From positions 310,001 to 374,000 of the forward strand of contig NZ_FOFF01000002.1 in assembly GCF_900110755.1 (NCBI RefSeq): a stretch of 64,000 nucleotides of DNA, in the 5' to 3' direction. Positions within the stretch are counted from its first letter, which is position 1. The number at the start of each line of letters is the position of its first letter. The notes under the pieces are model-generated. The model was given only the letters and a program-made list of their open reading frames with translations, made no database searches and was not told the origin of the DNA. This DNA is from Streptomyces sp. yr375. Lineage in GTDB: Bacteria > Actinomycetota > Actinomycetes > Streptomycetales > Streptomycetaceae. Below are positions 32,508 through 41,230 of the stretch, piece after piece. The translations under genes were made by a program, and so were the position numbers.

Positions 32508-33065
32508 CTAACGCAGGGCGGCGGCGACCAGGCCCTCAAGGGCCTCGCGCGGTACTTCGCCACCGCTCACCAGCCGGTCGAAGACCAGTCCGTCGATGCA
32601 GGTCAGCAGGGTGTGCGTGCGATTTTCGACGTCCGTCACGCCGTGCGCGGCGAGGAACAGCCGGACAGCATCGCGGCCGGCGTTCTCGCGGGGTACGAGG
32701 ATCTCGCGCAGCTCCCGGTCACGCACGCTCTCGACGGTGCAGGCGTAGCGAGCGAGCGAGCGGCGGCGGCCCTCGCCGGTGAGTCGCTGTCGGGCGAGCA
32801 GCGTCATGCCGTCCACCAGTTCCTCAACGGTGCGCAGAGGAGGAAGAGCTTCGGCCATCGTGTGCAGTTCGGCCTGGTCGAGTTGGACCAGGCGGGTGAC
32901 CAGTCCGGTGAGCAGCGCGGCTCGGGTGCGGAAGTAGGCGGACGTGGTGCCGGGCGGCATGGCCGCCTTGCGGTCGACTGCACGGTGGGTCAGACCGCGG
33001 ACCCCGTCGTCGGCAAGTACGTCGAGAGCCGCGTCCGCGAGAAGGGTGCGCCGATCCGAAGCCAT
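32508..33065 (-). CDS. TetR-family repressor, divergent from an FAD monooxygenase
   Basis: The 185-residue protein has the TetR N-terminal DNA-binding domain (LLADAALDVLADDGVRGLTHRAVDRKAAMPPGTTSAYF) and a helical ligand domain. It is divergent from the FAD-dependent monooxygenase at 33139. The 73-bp gap contains two CTACA-N2-TGTAG palindromes, one overlapping each promoter side, which are very likely its operators. The classic arrangement implies repression of the monooxygenase and of itself until an aromatic or polyketide-like ligand binds. Confidence 0.9.
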   Translation of the reverse strand: MASDRRTLLADAALDVLADDGVRGLTHRAVDRKAAMPPGTTSAYFRTRAALLTGLVTRLVQLDQAELHTMAEALPPLRTVEELVDGMTLLARQRLTGEGRRRSLARYACTVESVRDRELREILVPRENAGRDAVRLFLAAHGVTDVENRTHTLLTCIDGLVFDRLVSGGEVPREALEGLVAAALR

Positions 33066-33074
33066 GACCCCTTT

Positions 33075-33086
33075 CTACACCTGTAG
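33075..33086. promoter_or_regulatory. TetR operator copy 1 (CTACACCTGTAG)
   Basis: Inverted repeat CTACA-CC-TGTAG, 10 bp upstream of the tetR start codon. Confidence 0.75.
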
Positions 33087-33104
33087 AGCCCCAGCTAGAG
33101 TCAT

Positions 33105-33124
33105 CCTTCTACAGATGTAGAAGG
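33105..33124. promoter_or_regulatory. TetR operator copy 2 (CCTTCTACAGATGTAGAAGG)
   Basis: A 20-bp palindrome with perfect 9-bp arms CCTTCTACA and TGTAGAAGG around GA, 15 bp before the monooxygenase start. It shares the CTACA-N2-TGTAG core with copy 1. Confidence 0.78.
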
Positions 33125-33138
33125 ATGGGGGCTTCGGC

Positions 33139-34296
33139 ATGGGCAACACGGCAGTGGTGGTCGGAGGGGGCATCGGCGGACTGGCCGCCGCGATCGGCCT
33201 GCGCCGCATCGGATGGGAAGTGACGGTCGTCGAGCGCGCGTCCACGCTCGACGACGCGGGAGCGGGCATCTCACTGGCCGCCAACGGCCTGCGGGCACTG
33301 GACGAACTCGGCGTCGGCGACGCGGTACGGGACGCCTCGCGAGGCCAGTACAACGGCGGCACTCGCACACCGCGCGGCGGCTGGCTGGCCCGGATGGACG
33401 GCTCGGCGCTCGAGAAGGCGGTGGGTAGGCCGATCATGGGCATCCCCCGCTCCACCTTGCACCGACTGCTCCGCGATTGCGTCCCCGCCGAGGCACTGCT
33501 GATCGGCTCCGAGGCGGACTCGGTCGAGCAGCTCAGCCCCCGCACGGTTCGTGTCGTCTGCGGCGACACGGTCCTGGACGCCGATCTGGTGGTGGCGGCC
33601 GACGGCATCGGCAGCAAGGTGCGCAGCCAGCTTTTCCCAGCCCACCCGGGCCCGGTCTACAGCGGCTCGACGGTACTGCGAGCCATCACCGAGCAGGCGG
33701 TCGACCTGCGCACCGACTTCGAGCTGACCTGGGGGCGCGGGGCCGAGTTCGGGCACATCGCCTTCCCCGACGGGCGGGCCGAGTGGCACGCCGTCCTCAA
33801 CCTCCCCGCCGGGATGCGGTTCACCGACCCACTGGACGAACTGCGCAGACGATTCCACATCTGGCACGACCCGATACCCACCCTCCTCGACGCGACCCGG
33901 CCCACGGCCGTGCTGCACCACGACGTCAACGAACTCCGCACACCGCTCCCCTCGTACACGGTCGGCCGGACCGCGCTGCTCGGCGACGCGGCACACGCGA
34001 TGACCCCCAACCTCGGACAGGGCGCCTGCCAGGCGCTGGAGGACGCGATCACCCTGGCCGCCGCGCTGGCCACCGAGCCCACCGTCGAGGCCGGGCTCGC
34101 CCGCTACGACGCCGAGCGCCGACCGCGCAGCCAGTCCGTCGCGCGGGCCGCCCGCCGTGCCGGGCGGATCGGCCAGCAACTCTCCCACCCACTGGCCGTC
34201 GTCCTACGAAACACAGCGATGCGGCTGACCCCCTCCCGCACCGCAACACGCATGATCCTCCGCCACCACGTCTGGGCCCCACCACAACTGACCTGA
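33139..34296 (+). CDS. FAD-dependent monooxygenase (PHBH/UbiH type)
   Basis: The 385-residue flavoprotein has the Rossmann motif VVVGGGIGGLAAAIGLRRIG, the DG motif region LVVAADGIGSKVRSQLFP and the FAD ribityl/pyrophosphate motif GRTALLGDAAHAMTPNLGQGAC. These define class A aromatic hydroxylases that use NAD(P)H and O2. It is divergent from tetR and controlled by the palindromes between them. The substrate is probably an aromatic or polycyclic compound that also binds the TetR protein. Confidence 0.92.
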   Translation: MGNTAVVVGGGIGGLAAAIGLRRIGWEVTVVERASTLDDAGAGISLAANGLRALDELGVGDAVRDASRGQYNGGTRTPRGGWLARMDGSALEKAVGRPIMGIPRSTLHRLLRDCVPAEALLIGSEADSVEQLSPRTVRVVCGDTVLDADLVVAADGIGSKVRSQLFPAHPGPVYSGSTVLRAITEQAVDLRTDFELTWGRGAEFGHIAFPDGRAEWHAVLNLPAGMRFTDPLDELRRRFHIWHDPIPTLLDATRPTAVLHHDVNELRTPLPSYTVGRTALLGDAAHAMTPNLGQGACQALEDAITLAAALATEPTVEAGLARYDAERRPRSQSVARAARRAGRIGQQLSHPLAVVLRNTAMRLTPSRTATRMILRHHVWAPPQLT

Positions 34297-34783
34297 TCCG
34301 ACCCACGCCCCGCCAACTCACCAGCGGTCTCGGCGTTGGCGGTCACGGTGGGCCAGGAGTAGCCGGCCCCCTTGGCTGTCCGGGTCGGCCTGCGGTCCGC
34401 TAAACGGACCGCACAACGGTCCGGGCGGCGGTCCCGGCGGCGATCTCGACGTAGACCGGCCGGAGTCCCCAGCGAGAAGATCGTGGAACTACGCCTCACC
34501 TGGCTCTCCCGGTAGCTGTTGCTGCCGACAGGCACCAGCGCGACCGACCCCGGCGGTGACCGGGGCGTGGTCACCCTCCAGAGGGACGGAGGCTGCGAAG
34601 TCTCTGGCGTGTCCAGGGGCGAGCCAACCGGCTAACGCGCCTACCGGATGGAGCAGAGCTGCCGCCCGCCAATGCGTGGCCTTCGCCACAATTTACCCAT
34701 TTATGGACATATGGATGTCTTAGTGGTTTCAAGGCTGGTTGCACTCCTTCGGCGATCAGCACAGGGATGCAGAGTCCAACGGC
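34297..34783. other. Gap with possible minus-strand gene remnant and an AT-richer promoter
   Basis: On the minus strand near 34400-34480 a short frame reads RWGLRPVYVEIAAGTAARTVVRSV before a stop, which looks like the end of a lost gene. The segment 34690-34735 is unusually AT-rich for this DNA and probably holds the promoter of the L,D-transpeptidase gene. Confidence 0.4.
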
Positions 34784-36037
34784 ATGGAGAAGCCTTTGAT
34801 CACGCTCTATAGACGACGCACCGGGCTGGTGGCTACCGCCGGCGTACTCGGGGGCATACTCGCGGTCACGGCCCTCGGCGGTACGAGCAACGCCGCCACC
34901 GGCAGCAACGGCGCCGGGAACCCCCCGAGACCGCAGGCGCGGGTAAGTCAGTCGGGCACCCAGGAAGCCTCCGACGCCCGAATAGAGATCACGCCCGGCC
35001 AGGGTGTCCACGGCGTCGGGATCAACGACCCGGTCGGTGTCACCGTCAGTAAGGGCAAGCTCGTCAAGGTGACCATGACCGCCGTCGCGACCGGTGTCGA
35101 GATCCCGGGCACTCTGTCTGCGGACGGCACCTCCTGGAAGCCGGACGGCCGACTGGAGCGTGCCACCAAGTATCAGATCGCGGCGGAGGCCGAGGACGCC
35201 AAGGGCCGCTCCGCCACCGGCAACGCCACCATCACCACGGTCTCCCCGGCCAACGACTTCATCGGGCACGTCTCCCCCGAAAACGGCTCGACCGTCGGCG
35301 TGGGCATGCCGGTGACGGTCGACTTCGACACGGCGATCAGCGACAAGGCGGCCGTGGAGTCGGAGATCCAGGTCAGCTCCAGCAGCGGCCAGTGGGTCGT
35401 CGGTCACTGGCTCAACGACCACCGTCTGGATTTCCGCCCCGAGACTTACTGGAAGCCCGGCTCCACCGTCACCGTCACGCTCACCCGCGACGGCGTCCAG
35501 AAGACGGTCACGTTCAAGATCGGCCGGAGCCAGATCAGCACCGTGGACGCAAAGACGAAGCAGATGACCGTCGTCCGGAACGGCAGGACGATCAGGACCA
35601 TCCCGATCTCGTCGGGCAGCCGCGAGCACCCGACGTACAACGGTCGGATGGTGATCTCCGAGAAGTTCAGCCACATCCATATGAACGGTGCGACCGTCGG
35701 CCTCACGGAGAAGGACGGCAAGCCCTCGTACGACATCAAGGCCGTACCGCACGCCATGCGCCTGACCGACTCCGGCACCTTCATCCACGGCAATTACTGG
35801 GGTGCCGACTCCGTCTTCGGCAAGGTCAACACCAGCCACGGCTGCGTAGGCCTCAAGGATGTCAGGGGCGGCGGCGACGGCAGTAAGCCCGCCGCATGGT
35901 TCTTCGACCACTCGATGATCGGTGACGTCGTGGTCGTCAAGAACTCCGCGGACAAGACCACGCTGGCCGCGGACAACGGCCTCAGCGATTGGAACATGGC
36001 GTGGAGCGAGTGGATCGCAGGCAGCCCGACCACCTGA
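34784..36037 (+). CDS. Secreted L,D-transpeptidase with N-terminal Ig-like domains
   Basis: The 417-residue protein has an N-terminal signal or anchor (GLVATAGVLGGILAVTALGG), two immunoglobulin-like beta domains (about 60-250, including VSPENGSTVGVGMPVTVDFD) and a YkuD catalytic domain ending in the active-site motif NTSHGCVGL with Cys354 and His352. GTFIHGNYW also matches the family. It forms 3-3 cross-links in peptidoglycan outside the membrane, as in mycobacterial Ldt enzymes. ATG 34784 is chosen, although the ribosome binding site is weak. It stands alone between debris regions. Confidence 0.93.
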   Translation: MEKPLITLYRRRTGLVATAGVLGGILAVTALGGTSNAATGSNGAGNPPRPQARVSQSGTQEASDARIEITPGQGVHGVGINDPVGVTVSKGKLVKVTMTAVATGVEIPGTLSADGTSWKPDGRLERATKYQIAAEAEDAKGRSATGNATITTVSPANDFIGHVSPENGSTVGVGMPVTVDFDTAISDKAAVESEIQVSSSSGQWVVGHWLNDHRLDFRPETYWKPGSTVTVTLTRDGVQKTVTFKIGRSQISTVDAKTKQMTVVRNGRTIRTIPISSGSREHPTYNGRMVISEKFSHIHMNGATVGLTEKDGKPSYDIKAVPHAMRLTDSGTFIHGNYWGADSVFGKVNTSHGCVGLKDVRGGGDGSKPAAWFFDHSMIGDVVVVKNSADKTTLAADNGLSDWNMAWSEWIAGSPTT

Positions 36038-36544
36038 CACGGCCATCGTCGTCCGGCGGCTGCGCGGACCCACTGAGGCCGTAGCCGCCCCGACGAGAAG
36101 CTGACCGTCGTCATCGTCCTGCCGCCGGGTATGACCGGGACACGCTGGTCCGCCGCTGGTACGTCCATCGCATCCGTCTCGACAGCGAGAGCATCGCTCG
36201 CCGGGTGCGTATCGGCCCCGAGGCCTTCGCGCAGCCCACCGCAAGATGACTGAGCGGGGGCTGCCGACCGCACAGGAGCACGCCCGGGCGCAAGACGATG
36301 CGCACGTTAGTGAGGAGCTCGCGCCCGCACTGGACCAAGACGAGTTGCCCGCGCTGCCACCGTAGAGATCGGCCCGCTCGAGCTGGCGTCATCGAAGGTC
36401 TCCGTCGGCCACACCTGGGATCAGCCGCACCCGGCGAATGGGTGGTTCCGCTTTTCGACCACAAGACCTTGAGACTTCAATATCCTTCCATTGCTGCGTA
36501 CTGCACAACTCCAGTACGTCGAGCGGTGAAAGGACAATCCCCCC
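36038..36544. other. Gap with two coupled short frames, probably gene remnants
   Basis: A frame ending at 36249 reads YDRDTLVRRWYVHRIRLD and continues ESIARRVRIGPEAFAQPTAR, like part of a helix-turn-helix protein. It overlaps (ATGA) a 39-codon frame at 36246-36365 starting MTERGLPTAQEHARAQ. Both look like pieces of a small accessory-element operon. The rest, including the esterase promoter, has no clear gene. Confidence 0.4.
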
Positions 36545-38167
36545 ATGTTCCGAGCCCGTCGCACAGCCGCCGTAACGTGTCTAGCGACCGTGCTGTCTGT
36601 GTTAACCCCTGCCTCTGCTCTCTCCTCCACCTCTGCCCCTGGTGCCGATCCCGCCCGGACCGCATCAGGATCAGGCAAGTCCCCGGTGATACAGACCACC
36701 GCCGGCCCGATCCGGGGCCAGGCGACCGCCGAGGGGCGGCAGTTCCTCGGCGTCCCGTACGCCGCCGATCCGGTCGGCGCGCTGCGCTGGCGTCCGCCGC
36801 AGCCCCACCCGGCCTGGAAGGGCATACGCGACGCCACGGCGTTCGGCCCCCGCTGTCTGCAGGGCACGAACCCCCAACAGGCCACCTACACCGAGAACTG
36901 CCTGAACCTGAACGTCTACACCCCGGCGAACCCGCGGCGGCTGCCCGTGATGGTGTGGATCCACGGCGGCGGCATGATCCAGGGCGGCGGCAAGGACTAC
37001 GTCGCCGACCGTTTCGCCGCGGACGGCAACGTGATCGTCGTGACCATCAACTACCGCCTCGGTGCCTCCGGCTTCCTCACCCTGCCCGGTGTGCAGGGCA
37101 ATTACGGCCTGCTCGACCAGCAGGCGGCGCTGCGTTGGGTACGCGCCGACATCGCCCGCTTCGGCGGCGACCCGCACGCGGTCACCATCGCCGGCGAGTC
37201 CTCGGGCGGCCGTGCCGTGTGCACCCAACTGGCCTCGCCCACCGCACGCGGCCTTTTCCGGGCCGCGATCAGCCAGTCCGCGTCCTACCGCGACTGCGCG
37301 GCCATCCCCGTCAAGACCGCCGAGACCACCGGCCGCGCCTACGCCGAAGCCCTGGGCTGCACGGACACCGAACCGGACACCGAACCGGACGCCGTGCTGG
37401 ACTGCCTGCGCACCAAGACCCCGCAGGAACTTCTCGCCGCACAGTCCGGCCGCGGCTGGGGACCCGTCGCCGGCGACCGCGTGCTGCCGCGCCAGCCCGC
37501 CGAGACCTTCGCGGCCGGTCAACAGGCCAAGGTGCCGGCTCTCTTCGGCACCACCCGCACCGAGGGACGCTACTTCGACTACTTCGACTTCGACGGCAAG
37601 GGACAGCCGCTGACGGCGCAGCAGTACCCCCAGACCATGCGCGACTGGTTCGGCGAGGACATCGCCGACGAGGTGCTGGCACGTTATCCGCTGACCGGGT
37701 CCCCGACCCCGACGCTCGCACACGCCGCCGCCCGCGGCGACCGGGACTATTCCTGCCCGACCGCACGGGTGAGCCGGCAACTCGCCCAGGGCGCGCCGGT
37801 GTACCAGTACGAGTTCGCGGACGTGACCGGTCCGCCCGCCGAGAATCTCCGCAACCAGAACACCGACTACGACTTCGGGGCCACCCACACCAACGACCTC
37901 CAGTACCTCTTCCGCCACAACGGACACGAAGCACCGTTCAACGCCGAGGAACGGGAACTGTCCCGCCAGATGATCCAGTACTGGTCGTCGTTCGTCGCCC
38001 GCACAGTCCCCCGCGCCCCCGGCCTCCCGGCGATGGCCGACCAACGCCTGCGGCCCGGCGAGGTGACGGTCCTCCAGACCACGTCAGCCGGCGGCCCACA
38101 CCAGGCCGACGACTTCACCGCCGCCCACCACTGCGCGCTGTGGGACACACGCGCAACCACCAGCTAA
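36545..38167 (+). CDS. Secreted type B carboxylesterase
   Basis: The 540-residue protein has a Sec signal peptide (TAAVTCLATVLSVLTPASAL), the type B carboxylesterase start GPIRGQATAEGRQFLGVPYA, the oxyanion-hole segment VMVWIHGGG and the nucleophile elbow TIAGESSGG with Ser219. ENCLNLNVYTP is the second family signature. GAAAGGA precedes ATG 36545. It should hydrolyse short-chain esters outside the cell. No partner genes adjoin. Confidence 0.93.
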   Translation: MFRARRTAAVTCLATVLSVLTPASALSSTSAPGADPARTASGSGKSPVIQTTAGPIRGQATAEGRQFLGVPYAADPVGALRWRPPQPHPAWKGIRDATAFGPRCLQGTNPQQATYTENCLNLNVYTPANPRRLPVMVWIHGGGMIQGGGKDYVADRFAADGNVIVVTINYRLGASGFLTLPGVQGNYGLLDQQAALRWVRADIARFGGDPHAVTIAGESSGGRAVCTQLASPTARGLFRAAISQSASYRDCAAIPVKTAETTGRAYAEALGCTDTEPDTEPDAVLDCLRTKTPQELLAAQSGRGWGPVAGDRVLPRQPAETFAAGQQAKVPALFGTTRTEGRYFDYFDFDGKGQPLTAQQYPQTMRDWFGEDIADEVLARYPLTGSPTPTLAHAAARGDRDYSCPTARVSRQLAQGAPVYQYEFADVTGPPAENLRNQNTDYDFGATHTNDLQYLFRHNGHEAPFNAEERELSRQMIQYWSSFVARTVPRAPGLPAMADQRLRPGEVTVLQTTSAGGPHQADDFTAAHHCALWDTRATTS

Positions 38168-38389
38168 ACCACCCCCCCACCTCCCCGGCCACACCACGAC
38201 AACCAGGGACACCCCCGCCGAGCAACCGTTACCGACTCCAGGGGACGAACACGACGTCGGCCTCCACGACCCATTGCGGCCGCGAAGGCCGACGTCGCCG
38301 TTGCACGCCACGAAGATCGACAGATCTCCCGAGAAGACGGCCCGACCAGCACCTGGTCACCTGGAACAGGCCGAGCGCGAACACCGGAT

Positions 38390-38880
38390 CCCCCTCGTCG
38401 GACCATCTCCGACACCTGCATCGCGCTGTTCACGCACTCCATCCCATGCGGTGTGGGGGAAGCCGTCCACATCATCGAGGGCCTGCTCAAGAACACGAGC
38501 GAGCTGAAGCCGACCACCCATGCCCGCCGATATCCAGGGCCAGGCCTTCCCGGTTCGTGCCCTGGCTCATCTGCTGGGCTTCGAGCTCATGCCCAGGATC
38601 AGGATCAGGATCAGGATCAGGATCAGGAACTGGAAGGACCTCACCTTCTACCGGCCCGCCAAGCAGACCGAGTACCTCCGCATCGAGCCCTGTTCGGCAA
38701 AAGCGGCCGTAACGTCATGACGTCATCGACTTCGACCTGATCGAGTCCCGGTTTCGGCACCTGATGCGGGTGGCGATCCCCGTTCGGGAGGGCGCCGTCT
38801 CCTCCACCCTGTTGCTGCGACGCCTGCGCTCCGGCTTCCGCGAGAACGCACCTGCACCGCTTTTCGCTGACCCCCGTACG
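38390..38880 (+). mobile_element. Tn3-family transposase remnant (multiple frameshifts)
   Basis: Across two or three frames the segment reads GEAVHIIEGLLKN, QGQAFPVRALAHLLGFELMP, then RNWKDLTFYRP, NVI-FDLIESRF, LMRVAIPVREG and LLLRRLRSGFREN. These are consecutive blocks from the C-terminal catalytic part of Tn3-type transposases. Both ends of the gene, the resolvase and the inverted repeats are missing, so it is dead. A 6-bp repeat expansion lies inside it (38595-38630). Confidence 0.8.
38595..38630 (+). repeat. Six tandem 6-bp units inside the Tn3 remnant
   Basis: AGGATC occurs five times, then AGGAAC. Intact Tn3 transposases have a single MPRIRNWKDL here; the remnant encodes an expanded Arg-Ile tract. 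Confidence 0.9.
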
Positions 38881-38898
38881 ACCCGTACGACCCGTACG
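38873..38898 (+). repeat. Three tandem 9-bp units
   Basis: CCCGTACGA twice and CCCGTACG once, at the 3' edge of the Tn3 remnant. The following stretch to 39072 shows no recognisable gene. Confidence 0.8.
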
Positions 38899-39072
38899 TG
38901 GACGTCGACTTCAGCCCGCTCCACGGCGACGGCTCGCCCGCTCCGGCGGTTACGGCCGAGCGGCCTGACCGGGCGAAGCCGGGCGGCAGCTCGTCCGGGA
39001 GGCCGTCCGGGAGGTCACGGGGAACCGGGAAGCGGGGCCGCGGGCGGTCTCGTGCTGCTGGCCTGGGCGGAC

Positions 39073-40032
39073 CTACTTGGATTCGACCTGTCCGAGCGGG
39101 TTGGGGCCGGCCGTCATCTCGTCGCGGGCTGTCTGCCAGGCGGAGTCTCCGGGGTAGAGCTCGGTGCGGAGGTAGGCCGCGGTGAGCCGTGCGACTGCGG
39201 CGACTCGATCGGGGTTCTCGTCCGTGGTCTCGGCCACGTCGTATCCGGGGATTCCGCCGAGCGCGTGCCCCGCGCCGAACAGGGTGAGCAGGGACTTGGG
39301 GCTCGGGCCGAGGGTGTAGGGGTCGGCGTGCCAGTCCGGCCCCATGTCGGTGAAGTGCCGGGAGTCGTCCTCGTCGCCGACGACGACCAGCGTGGGCGTG
39401 GTCATCGTGGAGAAGTCGATGGTCCCGAAGACCGGCAGCGCGCTGCCCATGGGTCCGTTGAGGACCTCGCCCCGACCGGGCGAGGCCAGCAGGACACCCG
39501 CCTTGATCCGGGGCTCCATGAGGCTCACTTCCTCCCCGGTGTCGGGGTCGGTGACCCGGGCGCCGAGCAGGAGGCTGGAGGTGAAGCCGCCGAAAGAGTG
39601 TCCGGCGACGGCGACCTTGGTGTGGTCGATCCGGCCGGCGAGCAGAGGCACGGCCTTGTCGATCACATCGAGCCGGTCGAGGATGTGCGGCATGTCTTCG
39701 GAGCGCGAGCGCCAGAAGAAGGGTGCCCCGGGGGCGTCGGCCACCAGGTGGGCCAGTGTCCTGGAGGTGAGGTGGGTGGGCTGGATGACGACGAATCCGT
39801 GCGCCGCCCAGAAGTTGACGAGTGGCGCGTAGCCGTTCAGCGAGGAGAGGTTGTTCGAGGGGCCCTGGCCGTGGGAGAGCAGGATGACGGGCAGGTCGGT
39901 TCCGGTCTCGGGTGCGGTGACTCGTACCTCGAGGTCCACGGGGCGTCCGGGTACGGGCAGCACCACCGGGCTGTAGGACAGGACCGGGACGGGCGAGCCC
40001 AAGATGTCGGCGGTGGAGGTGGATGTGCTCAT
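39073..40032 (-). CDS. Alpha/beta hydrolase (chlorophyllase/PAF-acetylhydrolase-like)
   Basis: The 319-residue protein shows the oxyanion strand VILLSHGQG, the nucleophile elbow VAVAGHSFGGF with Ser146, and later ALPVFGTIDF and a probable catalytic histidine in FGAGHALGG. No signal peptide is present. It is divergent from a TetR gene at 40201. The gap holds a TTAAGTGG-N9-CCACTTAA palindrome, which makes control by that TetR likely. It resembles broad ester or lactone hydrolases; the substrate is unknown. Confidence 0.88.
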   Translation of the reverse strand: MSTSTSTADILGSPVPVLSYSPVVLPVPGRPVDLEVRVTAPETGTDLPVILLSHGQGPSNNLSSLNGYAPLVNFWAAHGFVVIQPTHLTSRTLAHLVADAPGAPFFWRSRSEDMPHILDRLDVIDKAVPLLAGRIDHTKVAVAGHSFGGFTSSLLLGARVTDPDTGEEVSLMEPRIKAGVLLASPGRGEVLNGPMGSALPVFGTIDFSTMTTPTLVVVGDEDDSRHFTDMGPDWHADPYTLGPSPKSLLTLFGAGHALGGIPGYDVAETTDENPDRVAAVARLTAAYLRTELYPGDSAWQTARDEMTAGPNPLGQVESK

Positions 40033-40102
40033 GATTGTGCCGCTTCCCCTTCTACGGGCCCCGCCGCCGGTCTCGGCCGGTTGACGGCGGACAGGGCGTA
40101 CC

Positions 40103-40112
40103 GGAGCGCTCC
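40103..40112. promoter_or_regulatory. GGAGCGCTCC palindrome in a divergent promoter
   Basis: A perfect 10-bp palindrome. GGAGCGCT recurs in the centre of the larger palindrome at 40125-40149. Confidence 0.4.
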
Positions 40113-40124
40113 TTCGGTTAGCCT

Positions 40125-40149
40125 TTAAGTGGAGCGCTGCACCACTTAA
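40125..40149. promoter_or_regulatory. Probable TetR operator TTAAGTGG-N9-CCACTTAA
   Basis: Perfect 8-bp arms separated by 9 bp, midway between the hydrolase and tetR start codons. It is the most likely operator for the adjacent TetR gene. Confidence 0.65.
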
Positions 40150-40200
40150 TATCCGGAACAGTGCTCCGTTTTGTCAAGTGACGTCGGAAGGAAGAGCGTG

Positions 40201-40794
40201 ATGCCCACCGAGAGCCCCGCGGACAAGGGGGCCCGAAGTAAGCGCGCCGACGCCCAGCGCAACCAGCAGAGGGTGCTCGCGGCCGCCGCCGAGGTGTTCG
40301 TCGCCTCCGGCGTCGACGCGCCGATCCGCCGGATCGCGGCCCAGGCCGGCGTCGGAATGGCCACGATCTACCGCCACTTCCCGACTCGGGCGGATCTCGT
40401 CACCGCCGTCTACCGCCACCAGATCGAGGCATGCGCGGAGGCCGGCCCGAACCTGATGGCCAGTGCGGACTCTCCGTTCGACGCGCTGCGTCAGTGGATC
40501 GACCTCTTCGTCGACTTCCTGGTCACCAAGCACGGGCTCGCCGATGCCCTGCAGTCCGACACCGACCGCTTCGCCGCGCTGCACGCCTACTTCATCGACC
40601 GCCTGCTGCCCGTGAGCACCCAGCTGCTCGACGCCGCAGTCGACGCCGGGGAGATCAGGTCCGGCATCCAGCCCTACGAGCTGATGCGCGGCATCGGCAA
40701 CCTCTGCGTCGGACGCGACGACGACCCCCGTTACGACCCCCGCCGACTGATCGAACTGCTCCTCCAAGGGCTGCGGCAACCGCAGTCACCTTGA
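40201..40794 (+). CDS. TetR-family repressor
   Basis: The 197-residue protein has the N-terminal TetR domain RVLAAAAEVFVASGVDAPIRRIAAQAGVGMATIYRHFPTRADLV and a helical ligand domain of the type common in streptomycete TetR proteins. GGAAGGAAGAG precedes ATG 40201. It is divergent from the alpha/beta hydrolase gene, with a large palindrome between them, and is likely to repress it. The stop overlaps the start of a debris segment. Confidence 0.92.
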   Translation: MPTESPADKGARSKRADAQRNQQRVLAAAAEVFVASGVDAPIRRIAAQAGVGMATIYRHFPTRADLVTAVYRHQIEACAEAGPNLMASADSPFDALRQWIDLFVDFLVTKHGLADALQSDTDRFAALHAYFIDRLLPVSTQLLDAAVDAGEIRSGIQPYELMRGIGNLCVGRDDDPRYDPRRLIELLLQGLRQPQSP

Positions 40795-41179
40795 GCTCTA
40801 CGGCGAGCGCGCCCGCGCCACCGCCATGGTGCCGATCGAAGAGGTCCCCGACGGCGGCCGGGCCATCTCCGGCAACGTGCTGACCCTCGCCATGCCCGGC
40901 GGAGAGGCGACATCTACCGATACCGACGACGCCTGACCGCACCGGCCGTCGTTCGGCCAGGACGGCGTGCACGTCGTAGTCCGCCTCAGCGCGTGTGCAG
41001 GCAGCCGGGATCAAGGAGACCGCGCTGACCGGGCCGGTGCCCACGGCGATGAACTTGTCGATGAGCGGGTGCGGGTGAGTGGCGTCGAGCCAGCGGCAGT
41101 GGCGGCGGCAGCGGCGGTGGCCATGGCGCCGGAAATGTAGCCGCAGCACGCAGTACCGATCAGGACTCGGAGAGTAAAA
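40793..41179. other. Gene debris between tetR and padR
   Basis: A plus-strand frame 40793-40936 reads ELYGERARATAMVPIEEVPD and goes on to GGRAISGNVLTLAMPGGE before a stop, like the 3' end of a lost gene. On the minus strand 40950-41090 reads PLIDKFIAVGTGPVSAVSL and on to PAACTRAEADYDVHAVLAE, another fragment. Neither has a start or a recognised family. Confidence 0.4.
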
Positions 41180-41209
41180 CATCGAATCGATGTACGCATC
41201 GATTCGATG
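41180..41209. promoter_or_regulatory. 30-bp perfect palindrome, probable PadR operator
   Basis: Arms CATCGAATCGATG and CATCGATTCGATG (13 bp, perfect) flank TACG. It ends 21 bp before the padR start codon. PadR proteins often bind such elements in their own promoter. Confidence 0.8.
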
Positions 41210-41230
41210 CAGTCGTGTGATGATGGAGTC

